A DNA stretch of 64,000 nucleotides from Candidatus Zymogenaceae bacterium. GTDB taxonomy: Bacteria; Desulfobacterota; Zymogenia; Zymogenales; Zymogenaceae. Where the stretch lies: assembly GCA_016933535.1 (NCBI GenBank), contig JAFGAS010000061.1:111238-175237 (forward strand), given 5' to 3'. A model generated the notes under the pieces. It had not been told where the DNA came from. It saw only the letters and a list, made by a program, of their open reading frames with translations, and searched no databases. This document shows, in pieces, positions 1 to 9,212 of this stretch (position 1 is the first letter of the stretch; each line of letters starts with the position of its first letter). The position numbers and the translations under genes are program-made.

Positions 1-198
1 ATCTTTATATCCACGCTTTCGGAGGCCTACAAGGGCTCCCCGGAATTCGTCCGGGGCCTGACCATCGTATTGACCCGGCCGAGGCTGTTGTATGTCCCCT
101 TTGTGGAACGCCGGAACGATTTTCGCGACGTAACCGAGCTGATTACAATATCCAAGAAACTCCTGCCCCCGGATCCCGCCGATCTTCGTCCCTGGTGA
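1..198 (+). CDS. C-terminal end of an unidentified protein (partial)
   Basis: Frame 1 is open from the first base of the window to a TGA at 196-198 and gives the last 65 residues of a protein. It reads as soluble, with a basic stretch (VERRNDFRDVTEL) and a proline-rich end (LLPPDPADLRPW). I do not recognise the family and see no motif. It runs in the same direction as lpxC but ends before a good promoter at 214-242, so it probably belongs to a separate upstream transcript. The codon use looks like that of the neighbours, so I take it as real coding sequence. Confidence 0.6.
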   Translation: MFISTLSEAYKGSPEFVRGLTIVLTRPRLLYVPFVERRNDFRDVTELITISKKLLPPDPADLRPW

Positions 199-213
199 CT
201 TCGTGAAAAAGGC

Positions 214-242
214 TTGTAACAGGGCCGCTCTTTATATATAAT
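214..242 (+). promoter_or_regulatory. sigma-70 promoter for lpxC, apparently leaderless
   Basis: A TTGTAA -35 box (214-219) is followed after 17 bp by a perfect TATAAT -10 box (237-242). The expected transcription start, about seven bases past the -10, falls on the first ATG of lpxC (249). No Shine-Dalgarno sequence fits between them, so the message would be leaderless. Confidence 0.6.
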
Positions 243-248
243 AGCACG

Positions 249-1100
249 ATGATGCAGCGTACCATACGGAACACGGTCGATACCCGTGGCGTCGGGATTC
301 ATTCGGGCAATTCCGTTACGTTGACGCTCGCGCCGGCCGGGTCCGACGAAGGGGTGGGATTTATCCGGGAGGACCTCAACGCCCGGCTCCGGGTGCCGGC
401 CCATTTTTCCCGAGTAAGAAATACGCAGCTTGCAACGACACTCACCGACGACGGGGTGAGTATCGCGACGGTGGAACACCTGACGGCTTCCCTTTTGGCC
501 CTCGGGGTGGATAACGTCACCATTGCTCTCTCGGGACCCGAAGTCCCCATATTGGACGGAAGCGCCGAGCCCTTCGTTTCGCTCATCCGGTCGGCCGGGA
601 TTTCCGAGGGGAGCGCGCCGAGGAAGGGGGCGCGAATCGTTGGACCGATTACGGTCACGTCGGGGGACTGCCGGGCCGAACTGAGACCGGGGCCGGACCA
701 CCTCCATCTTGATTATACCATCGTCTATGAAAACCCCCATATCGGCACACAGCGGTTCTCGTTTGACCTGACGGCGGATGCCTTTGCCCGGGAGGTGGCC
801 CCCGCCCGCACCTTCGGCCTCTTTAACGACATTAACGGCATGTATGCGCAGGGCCTGGCCCTGGGAGGGAGCCTTGAGAATGCCGTGGTTATAGGTGATG
901 ACGGCGTTATGAACCCGGAGGGATTGAGATTTGATGATGAGTGTGTCCGCCATAAATGCCTGGACGCCATAGGTGACCTCTCGCTGTTCGGAATGCCGAT
1001 CCTCGGCGACTTCATCGCATACAAATCGGGCCATCGTCTCAATCACCTCCTTGTGCAGGAGCTTTTCCGTCAACAGGCCTATGAGATCATACCGTTATGA
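249..1100 (+). CDS. lpxC: UDP-3-O-acyl-N-acetylglucosamine deacetylase
   Basis: LpxC is the zinc amidase that removes the acetyl group from UDP-3-O-acyl-GlcNAc, the first committed step of lipid A synthesis in the cytoplasm. The 283 residues are near the family length. The first domain carries the TVEHL motif (Glu76, His77) and the second the HKCLDAIGD motif (His235, Asp239), which match the known zinc and catalytic residues. Two adjacent ATG codons (249 and 252) could start it; neither has a ribosome-binding site. The gene overlaps the DUF4390 gene by four bases. Its presence shows the organism makes lipid A and has an outer membrane. Confidence 0.95.
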   Translation: MMQRTIRNTVDTRGVGIHSGNSVTLTLAPAGSDEGVGFIREDLNARLRVPAHFSRVRNTQLATTLTDDGVSIATVEHLTASLLALGVDNVTIALSGPEVPILDGSAEPFVSLIRSAGISEGSAPRKGARIVGPITVTSGDCRAELRPGPDHLHLDYTIVYENPHIGTQRFSFDLTADAFAREVAPARTFGLFNDINGMYAQGLALGGSLENAVVIGDDGVMNPEGLRFDDECVRHKCLDAIGDLSLFGMPILGDFIAYKSGHRLNHLLVQELFRQQAYEIIPL

Positions 1101-1657
1101 AGACCCGCATAGTTACGTTTATTGCCCTCTGCTGTCTTTTGAGCGCGTCATGGGCCCTCGGTCAAAACGTATACATCAATAACGTCGTTATCACCAAGTA
1201 CCAGAACAGTATCTACGTATACTTCACGCTGGAAGGATCTTTCTCGCCCGAGATGGAGGAGGCAATCAAGAGCGGCATAGAAACGACCTTTACGTTTTAT
1301 GTCGTCCTCAAGGAGCATCGCCGCGGGATCCTTTCCGATCCCGAGATCACCGAGCGTATCATAAAGCATACCGTAAAATACGATGCCCTGCTTCAGGAGT
1401 ATACGATCACGCGCAATGAGGAGGGTGCCAAGCCCTTTGTTACAAAGGATTTCGAGGCCGCAAAACGGATTATGGCCCGGGTAAAATTCTATCCGCTTGT
1501 ATCCGTTGCAATGCTCGAAACGGGCAATACCTACCGTATCGAAATCAAGGGTGAGCTGGATAAGGACGATATCCCCAAGTCGATGAGATATATTCTCTTT
1601 TTCTCGAATGTCTGGGATTTTTCTACTCCCTGGTATGTAGAGGAATTTTCCTACTAA
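1097..1657 (+). CDS. DUF4390 domain protein, exported
   Basis: A 186-residue protein with an N-terminal signal peptide (about residues 1-22, MKTRIVTFIALCCLL then ALGQ) and a beta-rich mature part, so it should act in the periplasm or at the membrane. The sequence fits the DUF4390 family, which in deltaproteobacteria commonly sits directly before an NtrY-like kinase, as here. No catalytic motif is visible. Its ATG overlaps the lpxC stop (ATGA at 1097-1100) and the kinase follows after 16 bases, so it is the middle gene of an operon. The context suggests a link to envelope sensing, but no function is established. Confidence 0.85.
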   Translation: MKTRIVTFIALCCLLSASWALGQNVYINNVVITKYQNSIYVYFTLEGSFSPEMEEAIKSGIETTFTFYVVLKEHRRGILSDPEITERIIKHTVKYDALLQEYTITRNEEGAKPFVTKDFEAAKRIMARVKFYPLVSVAMLETGNTYRIEIKGELDKDDIPKSMRYILFFSNVWDFSTPWYVEEFSY

Positions 1658-1673
1658 TAGAATATCCATACGT

Positions 1674-3908
1674 ATGGAACGAAAAATTCTTAAGAAGAAG
1701 AGTGAAGAACTGACTGCGGAAGAGACCAGGAAGAGAAGGGAACGGATTATCATTGTTATTTCCGTTGTCGCCATCGTCTGCCTGACGGTCTTTGGAACCT
1801 ATATCACCAACAGAGACCTTGACATCGGCGTCAACGAAAATTTTATCCTTATCGCCCTTATTGATATTAATATCATCCTTCTAATTCTCGTCATTTTCCT
1901 TGTCCTGAGAAATTTCGTCAAGCTCATTTTCGAGCGGAAACGAAAGGTAGAAGCGGCAAAACTCAGAACGAAGCTCGTCCTCTCTTTTGCGGGGCTTACC
2001 TTGTTTCCGACCGTCGTGATGTTTATCTCGGCAATGCTCTTCTTCTCCACGAGCATGGACCTCTTTTTCAACGTTCAGGTCGAGAACTCCCTGGAGGGAG
2101 CCCTGGATATTGCCCAAACCTATTATACGGGCGCAACCGAAACCATCCTCACCTACGCCAAGGTAATCGGGAGCGAGGCATCGGCGGCAAAAATGCTCAC
2201 CGAAGAGAGCCGCCCCCGGCTGCAGAAGTTTATTGACACGCAGCGTGACATACGGGGGGTTGATCTCATCAAGATATTTTCACCAAGCATGGAAGAACTT
2301 GCCTCCTCGGCAAGCGAAGACATACCTGACATGTCCCTGATTCGGCTTAAGGCCGATCTCTTTACCGAGGCGCTTTCGGGCAAGGCCGTTTCCACCATCC
2401 AGACAACGGGATACGGCGACGTGGTCTGGGCACTTTTCCCGGTCATGGATCAGAATGAGGTCGTCTGCCTGGTGATGACCGCCGACTTTATCCCCAAGTC
2501 CCTCCTATCCCGCATGCTGGTGATCGGCGATTTTCTGGAGGGGTATAAGAAAAACAAGATTCTCAAGGAGCCGATCGTCCTCTCATATTTGATTACCCTT
2601 GCGATCATCGCCCTGCTTCTTGTCTTTACCGCAACATGGCTTGGTTTCTACCTGGCAAAAGGGATAACCGTGCCGATTTCGCTGCTTGCCGAGGGAACAA
2701 AAAAGGTCGCCGACGGCAACCTCGATGTCTACGTGGATGTTTCCACCGACGATGAAGTCGGCGTCCTGGTGGATTCATTTAATAAGATGACCCAGGACCT
2801 GAAGATGCAGTCCAGGAGGCTTGAGCGGGCCTATAATGAGCTGTCCCGAAGTAACCTGGAAATCGAGGCCCGCCGGCGGTATATGGAGATCGTATTGAAG
2901 AACGTGGCCGCCGGCGTTATCTCCGTCGATAAGGACGGCATCATTACCACGATCAACAAATCGGCCGAGCGGATGCTTGCCATCAAGACGGCCAAGGTCC
3001 TCGATCATCCTTTTGAGGAGGTGCTCAGAGAGAAACACTCCTTTATCGTCGGCGGTCTCATTGAAGACCTCATAGCGTCAAAAGACGGATTTATCCAGCG
3101 CCAGGTGGAGGTTCCTCTCGAAGACAGGACCCTTGTTCTCATGGCCAACTTCAACTACCTTGTGGATGAGGAGGGGAACTATCTCGGGATGGTGGCGGTG
3201 TTTGACGATATCACCGAGATCATGAGGGCGCAGAAGATGGCCGCATGGAGGGAAGTCGCCCGGCGTATTGCCCATGAGATCAAAAACCCCCTTACTCCCA
3301 TCAAGCTTTCCGCCCAGAGGATCAGGAAGAAATACATGGACAGGCTTTCCGACGACGGCCAGGTCCTGGATGAGTGCACCCGGACCATCATCACCCAGGT
3401 GGAAGAAATGAAGGCTCTGGTTGACGCCTTTTCTCAATTTGCCCGGATGCCCGCGACGCGTCCCCGGCCCAACGACCTTAACGATATTGTAAAGGAGACG
3501 CTGGCCCTCTATAAACAGGCCCATAAAAATATAGCCTACAGCTTCCTCGAAGACGAAAGGCTCTCCCCCTTCGACCTGGATCGGGAACAGATAAAGCGGG
3601 TCCTGATAAACCTGCTGGAAAACGCCGTGGAGGCGATAGGAGAAAGCGGCTCCGTCCGGATCGAGACTTCCTTTATGGCCGAACAGAAGAAGGCGCGCCT
3701 GGTTATCGCCGATACGGGCCGCGGCGTGACGCCGGAGGCCAAAGACCGGATCTTTGAGCCCTACTATTCCACGAAAAAGGGCGGGACGGGGCTCGGGCTG
3801 ACCATTGTCACCACGATTATATCCGATCACCACGGAGATATTCGGGTTTTCAATAATGAGCCGATGGGCACGAAATTTGTCATCGATCTTCCAATGGGGA
3901 CTCAATGA
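1674..3908 (+). CDS. NtrY-like membrane sensor histidine kinase
   Basis: A 744-residue sensor kinase. Three hydrophobic helices lie near residues 24-45, 56-80 and 100-125, followed by an extracytoplasmic sensor region to about 305. Then come a fourth helix, a HAMP linker (about 330-385), a PAS domain (about 400-510), and the DHp and ATPase domains. The H-box reads IAHEIKNPLTPIKLSAQRI, the N-box LLENAVEAI, and the G-boxes DTGRGV and GGTGLGL, so all kinase motifs are intact. This is the NtrY architecture. It overlaps the response regulator gene by four bases (3905-3908), and the two should form a phosphorelay. The signal it senses cannot be read from sequence; nitrogen control is known only for related systems. 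Confidence 0.92.
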   Translation: MERKILKKKSEELTAEETRKRRERIIIVISVVAIVCLTVFGTYITNRDLDIGVNENFILIALIDINIILLILVIFLVLRNFVKLIFERKRKVEAAKLRTKLVLSFAGLTLFPTVVMFISAMLFFSTSMDLFFNVQVENSLEGALDIAQTYYTGATETILTYAKVIGSEASAAKMLTEESRPRLQKFIDTQRDIRGVDLIKIFSPSMEELASSASEDIPDMSLIRLKADLFTEALSGKAVSTIQTTGYGDVVWALFPVMDQNEVVCLVMTADFIPKSLLSRMLVIGDFLEGYKKNKILKEPIVLSYLITLAIIALLLVFTATWLGFYLAKGITVPISLLAEGTKKVADGNLDVYVDVSTDDEVGVLVDSFNKMTQDLKMQSRRLERAYNELSRSNLEIEARRRYMEIVLKNVAAGVISVDKDGIITTINKSAERMLAIKTAKVLDHPFEEVLREKHSFIVGGLIEDLIASKDGFIQRQVEVPLEDRTLVLMANFNYLVDEEGNYLGMVAVFDDITEIMRAQKMAAWREVARRIAHEIKNPLTPIKLSAQRIRKKYMDRLSDDGQVLDECTRTIITQVEEMKALVDAFSQFARMPATRPRPNDLNDIVKETLALYKQAHKNIAYSFLEDERLSPFDLDREQIKRVLINLLENAVEAIGESGSVRIETSFMAEQKKARLVIADTGRGVTPEAKDRIFEPYYSTKKGGTGLGLTIVTTIISDHHGDIRVFNNEPMGTKFVIDLPMGTQ

Positions 3909-5266
3909 AAAAGCGAATTTTGATCGTAGACGACGAGGAGAGCATCCGCAAATCGCTGGTAGGGGCGCTTACCGACGAGGGGTACGAGGTCTCTGACGCC
4001 GAAGACGGCAGGAAGGCCCTGGAGCTGACCGAGACGACGAGACCCCACCTGATACTCCTGGACATCTGGATGCCCCAGATGGACGGGATGGAAGTGCTCA
4101 GGAGCCTCAATAAGGACTTCCCCGAGGTGGCGGTTATCATGATATCCGGCCACGGAACCATTGAGACGGCCGTTAAGGCGGCCAAGCTCGGCGCCTATGA
4201 CTTCATCGAGAAGCCCCTGTCCCTGGAAAAGATCATCATAACCATAGACCACGCCCTCAGGGAAAAGAGCCTCGAGAGCGAGATAAGCCTCTACCGTGCC
4301 CGCTTCGACGTCAGCACCACGATCGTCGGGGAAAGCCCCCCGATCGCCAAACTCAAGGACGAAATCCAAATGGCCGCCCCGACCGGCAGCTACGTATTGA
4401 TTTCGGGGGAAAACGGTACGGGCAAGGAGCTGGTGGCCCGGGCGCTCTTCGCCATGAGCCGGCGCAGCGACGCCCCCTTTGTGGAGGTCAACTGCGCAGC
4501 CATTCCCGAGGAATTGATAGAAAGCGAGCTATTCGGTTATGAAAAGGGAGCCTTTACCGGGGCGGACGCCAAAAAGCTCGGTAAGTTCGATTCGGCCGAC
4601 GGCGGCACGATATTCCTGGACGAGATCGGCGATATGAGCATGAAGACGCAGGCCAAGATTTTGAGGATTCTCCAGGAGGGGACGTTTGACCGAGTGGGGG
4701 GCAACAAGACTATCACGGTAGACGTGCGCGTGATCGCCGCGACCAACCAGAACCTCGGCAAGAAGATCGAAGAGGGCACGTTCCGTGAAGACCTCTATTT
4801 TCGGCTGAACGTCCTGCCGCTGGTCGTGCCGCCGCTGCGCGATCGAACCGGCGACGTCCCGCTTCTGGTGGATCACTTCATCAACGAGTTTTCAAAAGGG
4901 GAGACCCGTAGAAAGAAGACGGTTGACCCCCGGGCGGTCGATATGCTCAGGGGCTACCACTGGCCCGGAAACGTCCGGGAGCTGAAAAACCTCGTCGAGC
5001 GGCTCACCATTATGACCAGAGGCGGCGTCATCGGTCCCGAGGATATACCCGACTATATCAGGGGAAAGGTCGAGAAAGGCGGTGGCGAACCGCTATTTGC
5101 CTATGATGACCTCAAAGAAGCGCGGGATCATTTCGAGCGGATATTTATCGAGAAAAAGCTCAAGGAAAATGACTTCAACGTCACGGCGACGGCCAAGATC
5201 CTCAACATGGAGCGCAGCCACCTTCACAAAAAGATCCGGAGCTACAAGATCGACGAGGGGAAATAG
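3905..5266 (+). CDS. sigma-54-dependent response regulator, NtrX/NtrC type
   Basis: A 453-residue activator with a receiver domain (phosphoacceptor Asp in LILLDIWMPQMDG, about residue 54), an AAA+ domain and a C-terminal Fis-type helix-turn-helix. Walker A reads GENGTGKE, where the usual Ser is Asn. The sigma-54 contact loop GAFTGA is present, Walker B is GTIFLDEIGD, and the helix-turn-helix is VTATAKILNMERSHLHKKI. It should activate sigma-54 promoters when phosphorylated by the preceding kinase. The ATGA overlap indicates coupled translation. The targets are not evident in this window. Confidence 0.93.
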   Translation: MKKRILIVDDEESIRKSLVGALTDEGYEVSDAEDGRKALELTETTRPHLILLDIWMPQMDGMEVLRSLNKDFPEVAVIMISGHGTIETAVKAAKLGAYDFIEKPLSLEKIIITIDHALREKSLESEISLYRARFDVSTTIVGESPPIAKLKDEIQMAAPTGSYVLISGENGTGKELVARALFAMSRRSDAPFVEVNCAAIPEELIESELFGYEKGAFTGADAKKLGKFDSADGGTIFLDEIGDMSMKTQAKILRILQEGTFDRVGGNKTITVDVRVIAATNQNLGKKIEEGTFREDLYFRLNVLPLVVPPLRDRTGDVPLLVDHFINEFSKGETRRKKTVDPRAVDMLRGYHWPGNVRELKNLVERLTIMTRGGVIGPEDIPDYIRGKVEKGGGEPLFAYDDLKEARDHFERIFIEKKLKENDFNVTATAKILNMERSHLHKKIRSYKIDEGK

Positions 5267-5320
5267 TCCGCGTGCGATGATCCCTCGCGCCGACGCCACC
5301 CATCCGTTTATCCCCCTCTC

Positions 5321-6598
5321 CTACCACCGTTTTCGTCTGGCCGTCTTCCGATCCCGGTTTCTCTCCCGTTCGTGCTGCGGCTGCATCTGCGATTCCTCGC
5401 CCAGCTCCGATTCCTCTGCCACTCGAAAGGGGATCTTCCTGCCGATGAGGTGCTCGATCGGCTCCAGGTAATAGGCATCGTCCTCGGTGGCAAGGGAGAT
5501 CGCCACGCCGCTCTTGCCAGCCCGGGCGGTCCTGCCGATCCGGTGGACGTAGTCCTCCGGGTTCTGGGGGATGTCATAGAGGATGACGCAGTCGACGTCC
5601 TCGATATGGAGCCCGCGCGAGGCCACGTCGGTGCCGATGAGGACCCGGATCTCCCCCTTCATGAACCGTTCAAGTATCTTAAGCCGCTTGCGCTGGGGGA
5701 TGTCGCCAGACAGGGCCTGGGCGGAAAACCCGTTTCTGGTGAGCCGCTCCTTTATCATCAGGACGCCGCTCTTGGTGTTGGCAAATACCAGGATCTTTGT
5801 GCTGTCGATTCTGCCGATAAGCCCCAGCAACAGCCGGAATTTCTCCCGCCTTGATACGTGGTAGAGCTCCTGAGTAACCTCCTCGACGGTGATGCTCTCC
5901 GGCGTGGCGGAGACCTCTACGGGGATCTTCATGAAGTGGTAGGTGGCCTCGACAACGGAAAAGGTGATCGTGGCCGAAAAGAGGAGGGTCTGGCGGTCCG
6001 TGAGCGGGGGGAGCTTCTTGAGGACGAAACGCAGGTCTTTGATGAAACCCATGTCCAGCAGGCGGTCGGCCTCGTCGATGACCAGTATCTCGACGCCCGC
6101 GGTCTTCAATATCCCCTGCTTCATGTAGTCGATGAGACGCCCCGGTGTCCCGACGACGATATCGACGCCTTTCCTGAGCGTATCGGCCTGCTCGCGATAA
6201 TCGACGCCGCCGAAAATAGCGGTAACTGTCAGGCCGGTGTGAGCGCCCAGGTCGCGGGCTTCCCGCTCGATCTGGACGGCCAGCTCGCGTGTGGGCGTGA
6301 TGATCAGCGCCCGGGGAAGCGTGCCCGATTTTTTCGGGTCCTTCAGGAGGCGCTGGAAGATGGCGATAAGGAACGCCGCTGTTTTCCCGGTGCCGGTCTG
6401 GGCCTGGCCGATGAGGTCGTAGCCGGCAAGGGTATAGGGAAGAGCCTTTTTCTGAATTTCGCTGGGTGTGGAAAAACCCATGTCACGGATTCCGGAAAGA
6501 ACCCGCTTGTCGAGGTCCAGGTCCTCAAAAGAGTCTACCGGCGCAATATCATGGGAGGGCGGAATGTCGTAGTCGGGGGTCGTTTTTGTTTTGGGCAT
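5321..6598 (-). CDS. DEAD-box ATP-dependent RNA helicase (RhlE-like)
   Basis: A 425-residue helicase with the full set of motifs: Q motif region, AQTGTGKT (motif I), DEADRLLDMGF (II), SATI (III), GTDVASRGLHI (V) and HRIGRTARAG (VI). The C-terminal tail is short and basic (RDRKTARRKRW), as in the RhlE/RhlB group. These enzymes unwind short RNA duplexes in ribosome assembly or mRNA decay. I chose the ATG at 6596-6598; the frame stays open to a TTG at 6667, but that extra stretch is poorly protein-like. The gene converges with the response regulator gene and has its own upstream region. Confidence 0.92.
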   Translation of the reverse strand: MPKTKTTPDYDIPPSHDIAPVDSFEDLDLDKRVLSGIRDMGFSTPSEIQKKALPYTLAGYDLIGQAQTGTGKTAAFLIAIFQRLLKDPKKSGTLPRALIITPTRELAVQIEREARDLGAHTGLTVTAIFGGVDYREQADTLRKGVDIVVGTPGRLIDYMKQGILKTAGVEILVIDEADRLLDMGFIKDLRFVLKKLPPLTDRQTLLFSATITFSVVEATYHFMKIPVEVSATPESITVEEVTQELYHVSRREKFRLLLGLIGRIDSTKILVFANTKSGVLMIKERLTRNGFSAQALSGDIPQRKRLKILERFMKGEIRVLIGTDVASRGLHIEDVDCVILYDIPQNPEDYVHRIGRTARAGKSGVAISLATEDDAYYLEPIEHLIGRKIPFRVAEESELGEESQMQPQHERERNRDRKTARRKRW

Positions 6599-6852
6599 GC
6601 CTGATCTGTTGTAATGAGTATCGTATACGCGAAACGCCGTGTTCACTATGATTGACACGCGCGACAATTTTTAACCAATATGTATTTATATCATATCCCT
6701 CGATAGAATACAACAATGTTTTCATAATTACTTTGCACGTGAGAACGATTACTATCTTGACAAATAGGGTATAGTAAGCGCAGAATAGTTATATGAATAT
6801 ACCGTTATACATAAATATGGGCGGCGGCCTTTGAACACCGCTGGAGGAGACT

Positions 6853-7443
6853 ATGACACCGGATGAAAGGATGGCGACGAATATGGCCATACGGGCGGCC
6901 ATCATCGCAATCGAAGAGATCATGGGGGAAAACGCGACCAAAGTTATCTTTAACAAGGCCGGCAAGAGAGAGATCTATGATAACCCGCCGGAGTTCAATT
7001 TTGAGCCGTGCATCAAGGTAAGCGAGCAGGCGGCGATCTATCGGGCGATCATGGACCTGATGGGCTTTAAGGGCGGTATCGTGCTGTGGAGGAGGATAGG
7101 CTACTCGATTATGAAATGTGCGGTGGAAATCGGGCATATATTGGACAGCTTTGCCGAGCTTTCTCCTGCGGAAAAGTTCAACAAGGGCATGGAGATCTTC
7201 GTGATGGGCTCCGGGAAGGGAAAGCTGGTCACCGGCCCCGAGGGAATCGTCGAATTCGACAGCTTCGACTGCTTTTCCTGCGAGGGGTATACCTACACGC
7301 GGCCGGTGTGCGCCCACTATGAAGGGATCATCCAGTTCCTGTCGGACTGGGCATTCGGCAAGGACACTTACCTTGCCCGGGAGACCCTCTGCATGGCAAT
7401 GGGCGACAAGACCTGCTATGTGAAGCTCGTAAAGAAGGACTAG
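6853..7443 (+). CDS. V4R (4-vinyl reductase) domain protein
   Basis: A 196-residue cytoplasmic protein, alpha-helical in the N-terminal half. The C-terminal half has the cysteine spacing of the V4R domain: DCFSCEGY, then PVCAHYEG, then ETLCMAMGDKTC. V4R domains are small-molecule or hydrocarbon binding modules with a zinc site, found alone or beside regulators; no enzymatic role can be claimed here. A strong ribosome-binding site (GGAGGAG) lies just before the ATG. It stands alone, with a stem-loop after the stop. A related gene is at 20395-21018, so this genome carries at least two members. Confidence 0.75.
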   Translation: MTPDERMATNMAIRAAIIAIEEIMGENATKVIFNKAGKREIYDNPPEFNFEPCIKVSEQAAIYRAIMDLMGFKGGIVLWRRIGYSIMKCAVEIGHILDSFAELSPAEKFNKGMEIFVMGSGKGKLVTGPEGIVEFDSFDCFSCEGYTYTRPVCAHYEGIIQFLSDWAFGKDTYLARETLCMAMGDKTCYVKLVKKD

Positions 7444-7455
7444 TGATAGGAGAGG

Positions 7456-7502
7456 GGGCCGCATCGATCGGGGCAGTTCGTACGTCAAAAAAAATGCGGC
7501 CC
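7456..7502 (+). terminator. possible terminator after the V4R gene
   Basis: GGGCCGCAT (7456-7464) pairs exactly with ATGCGGCCC (7494-7502) across a 29-base loop that contains an A-run, followed by GTTTT. The stem is good, but the loop is long and the T-run short. Confidence 0.4.
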
Positions 7503-7795
7503 GTTTTCCTGACCGACGAGTGCTCATCATGAGTCCTGAAACCTGTAAAGGGTCACCCATTAAGACCTTGCACAAGTAATTCCCCGCAATGTCCGACTCT
7601 CATTCTTAAATCTATCATCATATGTTTAGACGTTGGCGTATTCCATAAATAGAATTAATACCTATCCACGTACTTTCTGGTTAATAAGATAGCCAAAACT
7701 CCTATACGCAGAATACTGCTTAACAATGAGCGAGTATACAAGTTGACAGGATCCCAAGCCGACAACGGCCGATGAGCGCGACGGGAATAATATCC
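7503..7795. other. intergenic stretch without a recognisable gene
   Basis: Part of the gap of about 400 bases between the V4R gene and rarA. It is AT-richer than its surroundings in the middle (7600-7735). I see no ORF with a ribosome-binding site and no RNA gene. Confidence 0.5.
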
Positions 7796-7824
7796 TTGCC
7801 TCCATACTTATCTTTTACTATAAT
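7796..7824 (+). promoter_or_regulatory. sigma-70 promoter for rarA
   Basis: TTGCCT (7796-7801), a 17-bp spacer and a perfect TATAAT (7819-7824). The predicted start near 7831 leaves room for the GGGGG ribosome-binding site before the GTG at 7842. Confidence 0.55.
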
Positions 7825-7841
7825 CGGATAAGGGGGCGTTC

Positions 7842-9194
7842 GTGGATATCTTCGACCATTCCGACAAGAAACGCCGGCAACGGCGTGCGCCGCTGGCCGA
7901 CCGGATGCGGCCCAGGTCGCTTTCCGAATTCGTGGGCCAGGACGAGATCCTCGCGCCGGGCAAGCTCCTGCGCGCCTCCATCGAGCGCGACGAGATCGTC
8001 TCCATGATCTTCTGGGGGCCGCCGGGATCGGGCAAGACGACGCTGGCCCGCATCATCGCCGAGCTCTCCCGGTCTACTTTCGTCTCATTTTCTGCGGTTA
8101 CCTCCGGCATTAAGGAGGTTCGGGAGGTCATCGAAAAGGCCGGCAACGACCTGAAGTATTACGGAAAGAAGACAATCCTCTTTATCGACGAGATCCACCG
8201 CTTCAACAAGGCGCAGCAGGACGTCTTTTTGCCGTATGTCGAGGACGGCACGATCGTCCTGATCGGCGCCACCACAGAAAACCCCTCGTTCGAGGTCAAC
8301 TCGGCGCTCCTTTCCCGCACGAGGGTCTACATATTCGCGCAGCTTACCGAAGACGACCTTGCCGCCATCGTCCGGCGGGCCGTGACCGATCCGGACCGCG
8401 GCCTGGGAGGCCTCCCGCTAAGTGTGGAGGACGACGCGCTTTCGCACCTTGCCTCCCAGTCCCACGGTGACGCCCGGATCGCGCTGTCGGGCCTGGAGGT
8501 TGCCGTGGCCAACACGCCGGCCGGCCCCGACGGGACGATTCGCGTGACGCTGGCCGTCGCCGAGGAGGCGATGCAGCGGCGCGCCCTCATGTACGACAAG
8601 GGCGGAGAGGAGCACTACAATATCATCTCGGCCCTTCACAAGTCGGTGCGGGATTCCGACCCCGACGCCGCCCTCTACTGGCTCTGCCGCATGGTAGAAG
8701 GGGGAGAGGACCCGCTTTACATCGCGCGGCGGCTCATCCGCATGGCCATCGAAGACGTGGGGATGGCCGATCCCCAGGCCCTTTCGGTGGCCGTGGCCGC
8801 CAAGGAGGCCTACCACTTCATGGGCTACCCGGAGGGAGAGCTGGCGCTGGCCCAGACGGCGGTCTACCTGGCGTGCGCCCCCAAGAGCAACGCCGTATAC
8901 GCGGCGTTCGGCCAGGCGTCAAAGGACGTCAAGAAATACGGGGCCCTGCCGGTGCCGCTGGTTATCCGAAACGCCCCCACGCGCCTCATGAAGGAGGTCG
9001 GCTACGGGAAGGGATATAAATACGCCCACGACTACGCGGATGCCAGGGTCGACCAGGAGCGCCTCCCCGCCAAGCTCGCCGGGAGGATATACTACCAGCC
9101 GACCGACCGGGGATTTGAAGAAGAGATCAGGCGGCGCTTGGCGGCCCGGCGCGCAAAACATGAACGGAAACTGAAGGCAAAGGATACGCCATAA
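7842..9194 (+). CDS. rarA: replication-associated recombination protein A (RarA/MgsA AAA+ ATPase)
   Basis: A 450-residue clamp-loader-like ATPase that acts at stalled replication forks. It has the RarA signature start ([16 protein letters not shown]), Walker [10 protein letters not shown], Walker [10 protein letters not shown], a sensor 1 region ([10 protein letters not shown]) and the family C-terminal tetramerisation domain ending in a Lys/Arg-rich tail. The start is GTG at 7842, supported by a G-rich ribosome-binding site and the promoter just upstream. Length and motifs are standard for the family. Confidence 0.95.
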   Translation: MDIFDHSDKKRRQRRAPLADRMRPRSLSEFVGQDEILAPGKLLRASIERDEIVSMIFWGPPGSGKTTLARIIAELSRSTFVSFSAVTSGIKEVREVIEKAGNDLKYYGKKTILFIDEIHRFNKAQQDVFLPYVEDGTIVLIGATTENPSFEVNSALLSRTRVYIFAQLTEDDLAAIVRRAVTDPDRGLGGLPLSVEDDALSHLASQSHGDARIALSGLEVAVANTPAGPDGTIRVTLAVAEEAMQRRALMYDKGGEEHYNIISALHKSVRDSDPDAALYWLCRMVEGGEDPLYIARRLIRMAIEDVGMADPQALSVAVAAKEAYHFMGYPEGELALAQTAVYLACAPKSNAVYAAFGQASKDVKKYGALPVPLVIRNAPTRLMKEVGYGKGYKYAHDYADARVDQERLPAKLAGRIYYQPTDRGFEEEIRRRLAARRAKHERKLKAKDTP

Positions 9195-9212
9195 CATAAC
9201 GAGGAGATCATA

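Noticed and set aside
27..1073. 348-codon minus-strand frame over lpxC
   Set aside because: Antisense to lpxC, which has intact catalytic motifs; the product is not protein-like.
6599..6667. N-terminal extension of the DEAD-box helicase from a TTG
   Set aside because: The added residues do not look like the family and there is no ribosome-binding site before the TTG; the ATG at 6598 fits better.
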